DNA of 64,000 bases from Candidatus Latescibacterota bacterium (GCA_022824945.1 JAJDYX010000050.1:62001-126000); one strand, 5' to 3'; shown: positions 44,484 through 54,161, counted from the first letter of the stretch. Notes: generated from the sequence alone by a model not told the origin. Program-made: numbers and translations.

Positions 44484-44489
44484 TTTGCT
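44473..44489 (+). promoter_or_regulatory. Sigma-54 (-24/-12) promoter
   Basis: CTGGCACAATTTTTGCT: GG at 44475-44476 and GC at 44487-44488 with exactly 10 bp between them, matching the TGGCAC-N5-TTGC consensus at every core base. Predicted start near 44500, about 90 bp before the TTG at 44591. Confidence 0.85.
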
Positions 44490-44590
44490 CATATTTCATA
44501 TTAGGAAAAATAAAGTGATTTTTCATGAATTGATTCAGCTACCTTAAAATCACACTCAATTTCTGTCCCGATTGCCACGAGGGATATACG

Positions 44591-44992
44591 TTGGACAGAC
44601 GCATCTTGATTGTCTCCGAAGATCCCCGGCTGGTCGGGGACGTAAAAAATCTTCTGTCTGGCGAACCTGTGGAACAGACTCAAGTGCGTTCCGGGCAGGC
44701 AGGTCTGGATATGATTGTGAGTACTCCTGTGGATATTGCCGTGATAGACGACCGTCTTCAGGATATGCAGGCAGTAGAGCTAATCAGAAATATCAAATCC
44801 ACAGTGCCAGATATGATCGTCATTCTGGCTGCCTATAAACATTCTATCCAGCAGGAAATAGAGGCCAGGCGAACTGGGGCCTCCTACTGTATCATCGGTC
44901 CCGGTGAATACGATACCCTCTGTCAGTTTTTGCTACAGGCCACCGCATTAGAAAGCAGACACCTTTTGAGTAAACATAGAAGAAGGAGGTGA
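44591..44992 (+). CDS. Degenerate receiver-domain protein
   Basis: 133 residues, TTG start just after the 5' leader of the sigma-54 promoter; no strong ribosome site. The CheY-like fold is clear (ILIVSEDPRL, VDIAVIDDRLQDM, MIVILAAY, GASYCII). The phospho-acceptor aspartate in VIDDRL is present, but the acidic pair is Ser-Glu instead of Asp-Asp, the conserved Thr/Ser is alanine (ILAAY) and the lysine is glycine (IIGPGEY), so normal phosphorylation is doubtful. A short basic tail ends the protein. No output domain. Likely a binding partner, possibly of the activator at 42534. Confidence 0.75.
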   Translation: MDRRILIVSEDPRLVGDVKNLLSGEPVEQTQVRSGQAGLDMIVSTPVDIAVIDDRLQDMQAVELIRNIKSTVPDMIVILAAYKHSIQQEIEARRTGASYCIIGPGEYDTLCQFLLQATALESRHLLSKHRRRR

Positions 44993-45071
44993 TATCGCGT
45001 TTAACACAGCTACAATAGTCGCGATGGATGCTGATTTATCCCGATTACACCACAGTTGAGAGGAGGCGTTT

Positions 45072-45782
45072 ATGATTCGATTCCGAAGTATTCTGTTTAG
45101 CGGAGTTCTCGTGCTGATCCTGGGAGGAATCTCATTCGCCCAGGATTTTACCCCCCGAGTGGGCATCGCGGGGAATGTCAGTCTGAACCTGCCTGTACTG
45201 GGACTCCGAACCTGGTTTACACAGGCCCCGCAATTCGGGGTCAATATAGTGTATCATCGCCATGCGCGGATAGAAGTGGAGTTCGAATATCACCATGCCC
45301 GATTTGACGGTGGGAGTCTGGAGGATGCCGAGTTTATGTGGGCGCCGACCGGTACTACAGATCTTCAGTCTTACCAAAGCCCCAACGCGCAATCCAGGAT
45401 GCGTTTTCACAGCTTCCTGGTCAATGGCGTCTTCTTTTTTGGCAAGCAACTCAACGACCAAAAGGCTCGGCCTTATTTCACATTCGGGAGCGGTATGTAT
45501 CACTATCGCACTACTGAAACAGGGCTGATCTTTCCAGGACAAACGGGTAGCTCGTTGAACACCGGCATTGTTCTGGAACCCGATGGGGATGTCCGAACAA
45601 CTGTCGGTATCAATTTCGGTCTGGGCGTTGCTTTCTATACATCCGATCGATTCGCCCTCGATTTGCGTGGTCGATACCACATTATCATAGGTCAGTTGCG
45701 CCCCATGGAGGCGTGGGGATTGAAGCAGGTTTTTCCCTTTCATGCGCTGGACCTGGGCATTCGCGTGAAGACCTACTTTTAG
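45072..45782 (+). CDS. Outer-membrane beta-barrel protein
   Basis: 236 residues with GAGGAGG upstream. Signal peptide with the hydrophobic core ILFSGVLVLILGGISFA, cut before QDF. The mature chain alternates hydrophobic and polar residues in about eight amphipathic strands and ends with an aromatic residue (RVKTYF), as in outer-membrane barrels. No family name is certain. First structural gene after the receiver-like gene, 12 bp before the TonB receptor, suggesting a role in capture or passage of the same substrate. Confidence 0.7.
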   Translation: MIRFRSILFSGVLVLILGGISFAQDFTPRVGIAGNVSLNLPVLGLRTWFTQAPQFGVNIVYHRHARIEVEFEYHHARFDGGSLEDAEFMWAPTGTTDLQSYQSPNAQSRMRFHSFLVNGVFFFGKQLNDQKARPYFTFGSGMYHYRTTETGLIFPGQTGSSLNTGIVLEPDGDVRTTVGINFGLGVAFYTSDRFALDLRGRYHIIIGQLRPMEAWGLKQVFPFHALDLGIRVKTYF

Positions 45783-45794
45783 GGGGAACACAAT

Positions 45795-48700
45795 ATGCGA
45801 GAATCAAAACGAATTCTCCTGTGGTGCATGGCGCTGAGTCTGGTTCTGTTCGGTGCTGATTTGACATTCGCCGCCACTACAGGAAAGATTTCCGGTACTG
45901 TCAGAGATGCCCGGGGACAACCGCTTCCCGGAGCCAATGTGGTTGTCAAAGGGATGCGTTTGGGGGCTACCACAGACGCCGAAGGAATCTATTTTATTCT
46001 TACTGTGCCACCTGGGGTGCACACATTGACTGCCTCTCTGGTGGGCTATGGAACGATCTCTCAAACCGATGTAAAAGTCGCCGTTGACCTGACTACGACG
46101 GTCGATTTCGCGCTGGAGGAAATAGCTCTACAGGCCACAGAACTGATTGTGATTGCCGAGCGTCCACCCGTGGAACCGGATAAAACCACCAGCAAATACA
46201 TCATGGGATCAGAGGATATTGAGTCACTTCCCATCATCAGAAGCGTCTCTGAACTCCTCGCTTTACAGCCCGGCGTTTTGCCGGATGGAAACGACATGAT
46301 TCGCGGAACTGGTGCCGCGGATGTGACCTATTACATAGATGGAATTCCCATTGTGACGACCGATGGCGTGGGTGCATTTGACCGATTTCAGTTTCAAAAC
46401 ACATCGGCTGTCCAGGAACTCACCATATTGACCGGAGGATGGGAGGCAGAATATGGCAATGCCCAGGCCGGTATCATCAACCTGGTCACGCGAGATGCAG
46501 GGGAAAACTATTCGGGACGATTGGAGTACAAGTTTGATCCTTCGGGCAAAAAACACTGGGGCAACGACGTTTACGACGCCCCTCAGTTTAGAGATAACTT
46601 GAAGTGGGGAGATGCCGCCTGGGAAAATGAAACAGATCCCGAAACGGGACAAACTATTCACCAGCGGGTCGATTATACCGGTGCAGCAGGCCATTTCATA
46701 GAGGCGAATCTATCTGGACCACTTACGCCTGACGCCGGGCTATTCGTCAGCACGCGCTTTGATCGGTCCTCCCGTTCGTTTCCTTCCTCTTCCTCGCACA
46801 CTCCGGGAAATACCCGCAATACAGTCAAGCTAAATTACAATGTGTCAGATAATGTAAAGTTCAAGCTCGGCGGATTCTACCATTGGAGTAAAGGGTGGAA
46901 CAACGGCACCAGTTTGGGTAGAAGTGCCACAGCCGGTGCTATCCGAAGCCTGGGAGACGGAGGGAGAAACATCTTTCTTCCGGAGGGAAGTTCTGCGGGA
47001 CGGTTCACGGATAGTGAGAGTTTGATCTATGCCTCTTTGACCCACACTTTGAGTCCAAAGACATTCTATGAAGCCAGAATATCGCGCTCTTTTTCCAAAC
47101 GGGATACCAGCGATATTCCCGCAGCGACCCAGCCTCTGCGCAGGGATGCGGCCGGGTTCTTCAACCTGCCGCGCGATGTGCGTGCCTACGAAATTTCAGA
47201 GCGCGCGCGCTACAACGTCAAGTTCGATATTTCCAGCCAGATCACGAGGGGACATCTGGTCAAGGCCGGGATTGACTTCACCTATTCCGACGCCTGGGCA
47301 TTTGGAGAGATTGGAGAAAACGAATCTCGCCGCGTCGTTGCCTTTTACTCAAAAGATGGGGCTCCGGATGGGAATTTTCAGCGGGGCATCAACCCTTTCC
47401 AATGGGGACTCTATTTGCAAGATAAGATGGAATTCAGCGGCATGGTCGTCAATGCAGGTGTTCGCTTGGATGGATTCCACAATGGAGAAAAAGGCTCCGC
47501 TGTTCCACCTTTTGAAACATCACCTATGTACAACAAACTCCGACATTTTCGAAACGCACCACGAGCAGACGCCGATGCCAAAATCGCGTTCAGCCCTCGA
47601 TTGGGTGTTTCCCATCCCATCACTGCTGCGAGCACCATCCGGTTTTTCTACGGGAGATTTTACAAATTTCCGAATCTCTGGACGATGAACCGGCAGGTCT
47701 GGGTGGGGAGTTTTCCCGACATCGACATCAACGGCAACGGGCAAATCGATCCCGAGGAGCGGTACAATGATCTCGGAAAGGAAAACCAGATCGGCGTTGG
47801 AAACATAGCAACACCGCCCGAAAAAACCACCAGTTTTGAGGTGGGAACCGATTGGAACGTGGTTTCGGACTATACTTTATCGCTAACCGCCTACTACAAA
47901 ACGGTAGATAATCAGTTATCTACTGGTACAACGGGCGGCGAGACGACGATCTGGCAGGATCCCGGCACGGGGAGAACCGAGCAGATCCGCGTCAACCTGA
48001 GCATTATGTATGAGGACATCAAGGGAATCGAACTCGGTTTCCAGAAGCGATTCAGCAATAACTTCGCGTTTCAGACTTCCTTTAACGCGCAGTGGCTATC
48101 GGGAGGGCGTGCAGGGGGGGCAGGAGACCGGTTCTTCCCGGATTCAACATGGGTCGCTGAAGGAAATTACTGGCTTGGCTATGAAATGCGAAACGGGCAG
48201 GAGGTTCCGATTCCACTGACCCAGGATGAGATCCGAGAAATTGGATCTAAGGCGAATCAACTCCTTCGCGACATTCGGGCAGGTGGTGGCCCCAGCAAGG
48301 GGCAAGCAGGACCGAATGAACATTTTCTGGCAGCTATTGAAAAGGAACCCGGCATCTGGGCCATCACCCCCATTCTTTCCGAGCTGAATATTGGCGGCAT
48401 ACGAGGCAGGGACAGAACGGCATTTGGGAGCGTGGCGTTTCTCTATCGAACGCCGAGCGATTGGGGTCCAATGGTTGGCGAAGCGGGTTTGTTCGGGAAT
48501 ATTCAGGCCAATATGATTTATCGCATGCAGACCGGCAGCCGGTTCGAACACTCGCTTCCGGAAGGTGGCGTGGAGGAACGAAATGAGCCACTTCGCACCT
48601 GGGTTGATTTGAATGCCCAAAAGACGTTCTACGGCCTGAGGGACCGCTTCGACGCCACGTTGTTCGTCGAAACATACAATCTGTTCAACCAGAAAGATCG

Positions 48701-48848
48701 GCGGGCAAACAACTTCGATTATATTCAGTGGGGTTTGAGAAGACCCAGACCAACAGACCAGCTCTACAGGGATTTCGGAGATCCGAACGACAGAGCCTTT
48801 CTGGGCTCCCCAAGGCAGGTACATTTGGGATTGAGACTCAGTTTCTAA
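45795..48848 (+). CDS. TonB-dependent receptor with carboxypeptidase-regulatory-like domain
   Basis: 1017 residues. Signal peptide 1-26; residues about 32-112 form a carboxypeptidase-regulatory-like beta-sandwich (ISGTVRDARGQPLPGANV), common in SusC-like receptors; the plug lies at about 130-240 (LPIIRSVSELLALQPGV, NAQAGIINLVTRDAG), and the rest is a 22-stranded barrel ending in VHLGLRLSF with a terminal phenylalanine. An extracellular loop carries DINGNGQIDPEE, an EF-hand-like calcium loop. Imports a bulky substrate across the outer membrane using TonB energy. No SusD partner follows; the next gene encodes another type of secreted protein. Confidence 0.93.
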   Translation: MRESKRILLWCMALSLVLFGADLTFAATTGKISGTVRDARGQPLPGANVVVKGMRLGATTDAEGIYFILTVPPGVHTLTASLVGYGTISQTDVKVAVDLTTTVDFALEEIALQATELIVIAERPPVEPDKTTSKYIMGSEDIESLPIIRSVSELLALQPGVLPDGNDMIRGTGAADVTYYIDGIPIVTTDGVGAFDRFQFQNTSAVQELTILTGGWEAEYGNAQAGIINLVTRDAGENYSGRLEYKFDPSGKKHWGNDVYDAPQFRDNLKWGDAAWENETDPETGQTIHQRVDYTGAAGHFIEANLSGPLTPDAGLFVSTRFDRSSRSFPSSSSHTPGNTRNTVKLNYNVSDNVKFKLGGFYHWSKGWNNGTSLGRSATAGAIRSLGDGGRNIFLPEGSSAGRFTDSESLIYASLTHTLSPKTFYEARISRSFSKRDTSDIPAATQPLRRDAAGFFNLPRDVRAYEISERARYNVKFDISSQITRGHLVKAGIDFTYSDAWAFGEIGENESRRVVAFYSKDGAPDGNFQRGINPFQWGLYLQDKMEFSGMVVNAGVRLDGFHNGEKGSAVPPFETSPMYNKLRHFRNAPRADADAKIAFSPRLGVSHPITAASTIRFFYGRFYKFPNLWTMNRQVWVGSFPDIDINGNGQIDPEERYNDLGKENQIGVGNIATPPEKTTSFEVGTDWNVVSDYTLSLTAYYKTVDNQLSTGTTGGETTIWQDPGTGRTEQIRVNLSIMYEDIKGIELGFQKRFSNNFAFQTSFNAQWLSGGRAGGAGDRFFPDSTWVAEGNYWLGYEMRNGQEVPIPLTQDEIREIGSKANQLLRDIRAGGGPSKGQAGPNEHFLAAIEKEPGIWAITPILSELNIGGIRGRDRTAFGSVAFLYRTPSDWGPMVGEAGLFGNIQANMIYRMQTGSRFEHSLPEGGVEERNEPLRTWVDLNAQKTFYGLRDRFDATLFVETYNLFNQKDRRANNFDYIQWGLRRPRPTDQLYRDFGDPNDRAFLGSPRQVHLGLRLSF

Positions 48849-48862
48849 GAGGATAAGACAAC

Positions 48863-51121
48863 ATGATTACTATAAAAAGAAGAAGCATCTTGTTCCTGCT
48901 TTTTCCATTGCTGGCGACCCTCTTGCTAACTTCGGAATTGTGGGCGCAGTCGAGTCCTTTCCAGAGGAAATTCCGACACATGACGCGGGGGAAGGTCTGG
49001 CATACGTACAGGAACGGACTCACAGGTCGGGTTCACCGACAGGTGATGAGGGATATAGCCGGTATGCAATATCCGGGTTCTATCATTCCGCTGGAACCCA
49101 CCGAGTTTGAACAATACTGGAGCTTTGTCAGCTATCACTGGTACCCGCGGTTTACCCGCCGATACGACACCTCTCGGGGCGAGGGTGTAATGATTCTAAC
49201 AAGAGATCACGGCACCTCGGCAGTTGGCCCGAGTCAGGAATCCGAGGATATTCGGGAAAAGGTCTATGACATTGTCAACAGCCCGGAAAAAGATCTGGGA
49301 TTTATGACTGCCTCCCACTTTTCCGGGTTCAGTCCGATGTCCAACTACTGGCCCGGCGCACCACCAATTGTGGGTGAGCCTGTGGAGATTCACAACCACG
49401 ACTATGGGCGGTATATCGGAGACGATTCTCAAGGTGAGGAAATTCTCATCACGGCATGGTCCTCCAAAACGGGTATCAGTGTGTCGCAAAAAGCCTTTTC
49501 CTGGAGCTATCCCGACTTTGACGACTTCATCATCTACGAATACACCTTCCACAACAATGGAGACGCCAACGGAGACGGCCAGCCGGATTCCGGTATGCCC
49601 GTGCAACTCAATGACGTCTATTTTGCGTTCGTAAATGTCATGACCATCTCTCAGGCGGGGTGCTTTATTTCAAGTCCGGGTGCGTGGTGGGTCGATTTCC
49701 CCGAATTGATAGACGATTTCTACAGATACACCGGTGCAGCTAACTACGATGGTCCAGCCGAATATGCGGACCTGAAGCTCAGCTACCATTACGACGGGGA
49801 TGCGCCTTCTACCTTGTGGAATGATGTTGGTGGACCTTACGTTTCGGCGCGTCACCATTCACTGTTCAAAGATACGGCGCGAATTGATGGAGAACTGACA
49901 GACTTCCAGTACTTTGGGTTTGCCCCTCTGGATTATACCCCACCCTTTACAAACGATTCAGAAAACTACGTTGCGCCAAAGGTCGCGGATCAGCCAGTGT
50001 CGGTAAAGTGGTGGGAAATCCTCGGCAGAAATAACTTCACATACCCGGATCCCAGTAATGATGGTGATGCGCAACTGTGGAATAAACTCGTCGAGGGCCA
50101 GGGAATTCAATCCAATCCCATCGACATCGGCAATTACGTCCACAGTCACACGTATGGACCATACGATATTGGTCCTGGTGAAAAAGTGAAAATCGTGGCG
50201 GTTTTTGCCGGGGGAACAGCTGCCGACGCCAGGGGTATGGGCATCATGGAATGGGCACAAACGGGCAATCAAGACGAGATTTCTCTGGGCAGGGAGGCCC
50301 TCGTGGATCATGTGCGCCGTGCCCAATTCGCCTACGATAGCGGCTACGATCTGCCCGACCCGCCTCCGGATGTGCGATTTTCAGTGGGAAATAGCGAACG
50401 CGGACAGGTTCTCCTCACATGGCCAGATGATGCCGATCGCGCGTTGGATCCAGACTATGGCACGGCCGATGTAAGAGCCTACCGGGTTTATCGTTCAGAG
50501 ACCAAGGAAGCGGGACCTTACAAGTTGCTGAAAGAGATCCCCGTGGGGGATGCCGCGCATTTGAGCGGCGGTATCTATTCCTTCGAGGATGAGACTTCCG
50601 CTCCCGGCTTCAACTACTGGTACTCGGTCCGCTCGGTCGATTCCGGGCATTCATCCTGGATTAATAACGACGGTACCAAGACGCTTGCCGACCTGCCCGA
50701 CAAGGTGCGGCAGAATGTCCAGAGTGGCATGGAAAGCGGGTATTCCTCGCCTGAGCAGCGGATGCAGGTCTTCACCAGTCCGAAGATCCCCGCAACGGCT
50801 ACCAAAGACAATTTCGGCGATGAAATCCTGGTTGTACCCAATCCCTATCGGGATGATGGCACACACAGGTATCCGGGATCCAGAAAGATTCGATTTACGA
50901 ATATTCCCAGACAGGCCCAGATCAAGATCTATTCTCCATCTGGAGACCTGATCTGGACAATCAATCACGATTCGCCCCTGGGAGAGGCAGAATGGAATCA
51001 GGCACCGCGATCCTTCGCGAGACCAGAGGTGCCATCGGGCATCTACTTTTACTCTGTGGAATCTCTTGTGGAATCATCAAAAGGACAGATACGATTCGGT
51101 TCATTTGTAATCATCAAATAG
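48863..51121 (+). CDS. Large secreted protein with type-IX-like C-terminal domain
   Basis: 752 residues; the N-terminal signal peptide (SILFLLFPLLATLLLTSELWA) is cut before QSS. The long middle is unique. At about 525-625 there is a fibronectin-III-like domain (GQVLLTWPDD, AYRVYRSET). The last 100 residues match the T9SS-type C-terminal sorting pattern: ILVVPNPYRDDG, KIRFTNIPRQAQIKIYSPSG and PSGIYFYSVE, ending FVIIK. It lies between a TonB receptor and a PorV-like protein and may replace SusD as surface ligand-binding protein. Confidence 0.8.
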   Translation: MITIKRRSILFLLFPLLATLLLTSELWAQSSPFQRKFRHMTRGKVWHTYRNGLTGRVHRQVMRDIAGMQYPGSIIPLEPTEFEQYWSFVSYHWYPRFTRRYDTSRGEGVMILTRDHGTSAVGPSQESEDIREKVYDIVNSPEKDLGFMTASHFSGFSPMSNYWPGAPPIVGEPVEIHNHDYGRYIGDDSQGEEILITAWSSKTGISVSQKAFSWSYPDFDDFIIYEYTFHNNGDANGDGQPDSGMPVQLNDVYFAFVNVMTISQAGCFISSPGAWWVDFPELIDDFYRYTGAANYDGPAEYADLKLSYHYDGDAPSTLWNDVGGPYVSARHHSLFKDTARIDGELTDFQYFGFAPLDYTPPFTNDSENYVAPKVADQPVSVKWWEILGRNNFTYPDPSNDGDAQLWNKLVEGQGIQSNPIDIGNYVHSHTYGPYDIGPGEKVKIVAVFAGGTAADARGMGIMEWAQTGNQDEISLGREALVDHVRRAQFAYDSGYDLPDPPPDVRFSVGNSERGQVLLTWPDDADRALDPDYGTADVRAYRVYRSETKEAGPYKLLKEIPVGDAAHLSGGIYSFEDETSAPGFNYWYSVRSVDSGHSSWINNDGTKTLADLPDKVRQNVQSGMESGYSSPEQRMQVFTSPKIPATATKDNFGDEILVVPNPYRDDGTHRYPGSRKIRFTNIPRQAQIKIYSPSGDLIWTINHDSPLGEAEWNQAPRSFARPEVPSGIYFYSVESLVESSKGQIRFGSFVIIK

Positions 51122-51137
51122 TCTAAGGAGCTTTGCT

Positions 51138-52127
51138 ATGATGACCAGGATATATGCATCGATCTGCACATTCGCGATTGTGATTTTGCTGCAATCGCCC
51201 GCCCTGGGACAGGGATTTGTGGAGATCGAGGATGAGGATATTTACTCCTCAACCGCTGCTTCGCGAATCGGGCTCACGGGGTTTGGATTTCTGAAGATTT
51301 CCCAGGGGGCGCGGTCTGCGGGAATGGGGGATGCGTACACGGCCATATCCAACGATATCAATGCGGCATTCAAGAATCCTGCCGGTTTGACTCATATGAA
51401 AAGGATTGAGTACGTGTTCTCTTACAACCGATGGTTGGTAAACAGCACGGTTGCTTCCGGAGCTATTGCGGCGAATACGCCTTATGGCGTGGTTGGCGTC
51501 ACTTTTATCGGTTTCTACCCTGAAAAGAGCAAGGAAACCACCATACTTCAGCCGCTCGGAACGGGGGAGATGGTGAATGCCGGGGATGTCGCCATTGGAT
51601 TTATTTACGCGAAGAAAATGACCGACAGGCTCTCCTTCGGTGCTCACGGCCGATGGATTCAGGAAACCCTGCACGACAAAAATATTATCAGTTACGATGT
51701 CTCCCTCGGCACGCTGTTCTACACGGGATTTGGCTCCAGCAGGTTGGCGATGACATTGCAGAATTTCGGCAAAGACGTAACGCCGGAAGCGGTCACTTTC
51801 GCCATGCCAATGGTCTTCAATATCGCCGCTGCTATGGAGGTTTACGGAACAGTAGAAGATCCCACCTACCTCACAGCCGCAGTCGATTTCAGCTATGCCA
51901 CTGATTTCGGCGAGCGGTTACATTTTGGGGGTGAGTTCTGGGTCGCAAGGGTGCTCGCGCTTCGAGCTGGATACAAGACCAATTACGACATCGAGAGTTA
52001 TTCACTTGGTGCCGGTGTTCGCGTGAACTATTCGGAAGGTAGGCAGGTCTCTGTCGATTTTGCCTATTCGGCGATTGACGGCGGCTTCGATGCTCCGCTA
52101 CGCGTGTCTCTAAGCGGGAGTTTTTAG
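51138..52127 (+). CDS. PorV/PorQ-like outer-membrane protein
   Basis: 329 residues. Signal peptide 1-25 ending ALGQ. The mature start LKISQGARSAGMGDAYTAIS followed by NAAFKNPAGLTHM is the hallmark of the PorV/PorQ (UPF0164) family of 14-stranded barrels; the protein ends in VSLSGSF. PorV escorts type IX secretion cargo to the surface, consistent with the T9SS-like tail of the preceding gene (gap 16 bp). Strand pattern continues along the chain. FadL-like transport is an alternative. Confidence 0.85.
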   Translation: MMTRIYASICTFAIVILLQSPALGQGFVEIEDEDIYSSTAASRIGLTGFGFLKISQGARSAGMGDAYTAISNDINAAFKNPAGLTHMKRIEYVFSYNRWLVNSTVASGAIAANTPYGVVGVTFIGFYPEKSKETTILQPLGTGEMVNAGDVAIGFIYAKKMTDRLSFGAHGRWIQETLHDKNIISYDVSLGTLFYTGFGSSRLAMTLQNFGKDVTPEAVTFAMPMVFNIAAAMEVYGTVEDPTYLTAAVDFSYATDFGERLHFGGEFWVARVLALRAGYKTNYDIESYSLGAGVRVNYSEGRQVSVDFAYSAIDGGFDAPLRVSLSGSF

Positions 52128-52160
52128 ACCCGATCAGTTCAAAGGATTGCGAGGAGAGAT

Positions 52161-54149
52161 TTGCCCTCTCTGCAAGATCCCATCGTTAGCCATTCAGTGC
52201 CTTCCGTCGCAGAGGAGCGGGGGATCACGTTGCGTTCGTTTCTGATTGGGTTGGGTGTGGTCTGTCTGGTCAACCTGTGGGTCACGTGGTCGGATTTCAT
52301 AATTCATTCCTCGGCCTGGAATCTGAGCCACTTTCCCATAGTGAATTTCATTCCGTTTGTCATCCTCACAGTCTTCTCATCGGTTTCAGACAGGTTGTTT
52401 GGACCGCGCTGGTCTTTTTCATCTGCCGAACTCGCCACCGTTCTGGCCATGGGACTGGTGGGGAGTGTCGTGCCCACCAACGGATTTATGGGATATGTGC
52501 TCGGCATTTTGGCCATGCCGTATTACCTGGCCACCCCCGAGAATGGTTGGGCGCTCTATTTTCACCCCCACCTTGCCGACTGGATGGCGCCGCGAGACGA
52601 AAACGACGCCGTGCGCTACTTTTTTGAAGGCCTCCCCAAAGGTGCGTCCATCCCCTGGGGAACCTGGGCAAGCCCGCTTTTCTGGTGGCTCACATTTGCA
52701 GCGTCAATCACGCTGATCTCGGCCTGCACGGTTGTCATTTTGCGCAAGCAATGGACGGAGAACGAACGGCTCGATTATCCCATCATCAGCGTAGGCATCG
52801 ACATGGCGCTGCGCTCGAATCCCCGGAACTGGCTGCCGGAATACATGAAAGGCAAGCTGTTCTGGGGTGGTTTTTCGGTTGCCTGCGGAATCGTTTGTTG
52901 GAATATTCCCAGTTACTTCATACCCGGCCTGCCCGAATTCCCGCTGCTTCCCAGGTGGTTTACGCTGGCTGCTGGTTTTCCCACAATTGACTTCCACATC
53001 AGCTTTTTTGCACTGGCGTTTGCATTTTTTGCCAGGCTTGAAGCCCTGTTCAGCGTATGGTTCTTCTTCCTGATTTTTCTAATCCAGAGCGCGGTATTCA
53101 ACCGATTCGGATTCACCATCGGCACCTCGGGAGATCCCTGGTCTTCCCACAACCCCGCTGTTGGCTGGCAAAGCTGGGGGTCTCTCTGCTTCATCGTGGC
53201 CTGGGGGATCTGGGTTGCCCGCCACCATCTGCGCGACGTTTTTTCAAAGGCCATCTGGGGGGCACCAGGTGAGGGCAGAGTTGAAGAAATGATGTCTTAC
53301 CGGATGGCTCTTACCGGCCTGGTTGGTGGACTGGTTTATGCCATTGGATTTCTGTACTGTGCGGGCATGAACTATACCATGGCCATCGCGCTGTTGCTTT
53401 CTACGCTCATCGGCTATCTGGGTGTATCCCGCATTCTGGTGGAAACCGGGTTGCTCTACGTGGTCGTACCGGTAACGGGTCAGTCCTCCACCATATATTT
53501 TCTGGGATCGCGTGGCCTGCCGGAATCCTCGATGACAGCCATGGCATTCACCTATATCCTCGTCACGAGGGGTGCCGGTATGTTCATGCCTTCGCTGACC
53601 CATCTGGGCAAGCTTGCAGATCAGATTCCCCAGATACGAAGGCGTCTGATCTACGCGCTTGGTGCCTCAATTGTGGTCGGAGTTCTGGTTGCCGCCATTG
53701 TAACCCTGTATCTGGGCTACACGCATGGGGCATACAACTTCAACGTATGGGTGTTGGGCGGGGGCGGCAGCCAGCGTCCTTTCATCGATACGCTGGTCAA
53801 GATGCAGTCGCCATTCACAACAGACTGGTATCGCGTCTCCTTTTTTTCATTCGGGGTGCTGGTGTCGGCCATGCTGGTGGCTTTGCGCTATCGCTTTCCC
53901 TGGTGGCCCCTTTCACCCATTGGATTTCCCCTGGCTACTTCCTGGCCCATGCGCAGAGTCGGGTTCACTATCTTTCTGGCCTGGTGCATCAAGGCCATCA
54001 TCATGAAACTGGGGGGTACCGTGCTCTACCGCCGGTGCCAGCCCTTTGCAGTCGGGCTCCTGGTCGGTTGGGCAGCCGGAGTCGGCATCTCTTTTCTGAT
54101 TGACATCTTCTACTTCCCCGGCAACGGACACGGGATTCACTCGTATTGA
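52161..54149 (+). CDS. Large multi-pass membrane protein, DUF6785/DUF6784-like (permease candidate)
   Basis: 662 residues from a TTG preceded by GAGGAGAG. More than ten hydrophobic segments. It shares most residues by eye with the protein at 57070: NLWVTWSDFIIHSSAWNLSH, SVVPTNGFMGYVLGILA, RKQWTENERLDYP, FPTIDFHISFFAL, GDPWSSHNPAVGWQSWG and a C-terminal GNGHGIHSY. Charged residues inside helices suggest a substrate path. I infer an inner-membrane transporter for the compound taken up by the upstream receptor, because it is the first inner-membrane protein in the operon. Function is unproven. Confidence 0.82.
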   Translation: MPSLQDPIVSHSVPSVAEERGITLRSFLIGLGVVCLVNLWVTWSDFIIHSSAWNLSHFPIVNFIPFVILTVFSSVSDRLFGPRWSFSSAELATVLAMGLVGSVVPTNGFMGYVLGILAMPYYLATPENGWALYFHPHLADWMAPRDENDAVRYFFEGLPKGASIPWGTWASPLFWWLTFAASITLISACTVVILRKQWTENERLDYPIISVGIDMALRSNPRNWLPEYMKGKLFWGGFSVACGIVCWNIPSYFIPGLPEFPLLPRWFTLAAGFPTIDFHISFFALAFAFFARLEALFSVWFFFLIFLIQSAVFNRFGFTIGTSGDPWSSHNPAVGWQSWGSLCFIVAWGIWVARHHLRDVFSKAIWGAPGEGRVEEMMSYRMALTGLVGGLVYAIGFLYCAGMNYTMAIALLLSTLIGYLGVSRILVETGLLYVVVPVTGQSSTIYFLGSRGLPESSMTAMAFTYILVTRGAGMFMPSLTHLGKLADQIPQIRRRLIYALGASIVVGVLVAAIVTLYLGYTHGAYNFNVWVLGGGGSQRPFIDTLVKMQSPFTTDWYRVSFFSFGVLVSAMLVALRYRFPWWPLSPIGFPLATSWPMRRVGFTIFLAWCIKAIIMKLGGTVLYRRCQPFAVGLLVGWAAGVGISFLIDIFYFPGNGHGIHSY

Positions 54150-54161
54150 AAGAGAGGCACT

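Noticed and set aside
45782..45795. SusC/SusD-type pair
   Set aside because: The receptor is SusC-like but the next gene has no lipobox or TPR-like SusD features.
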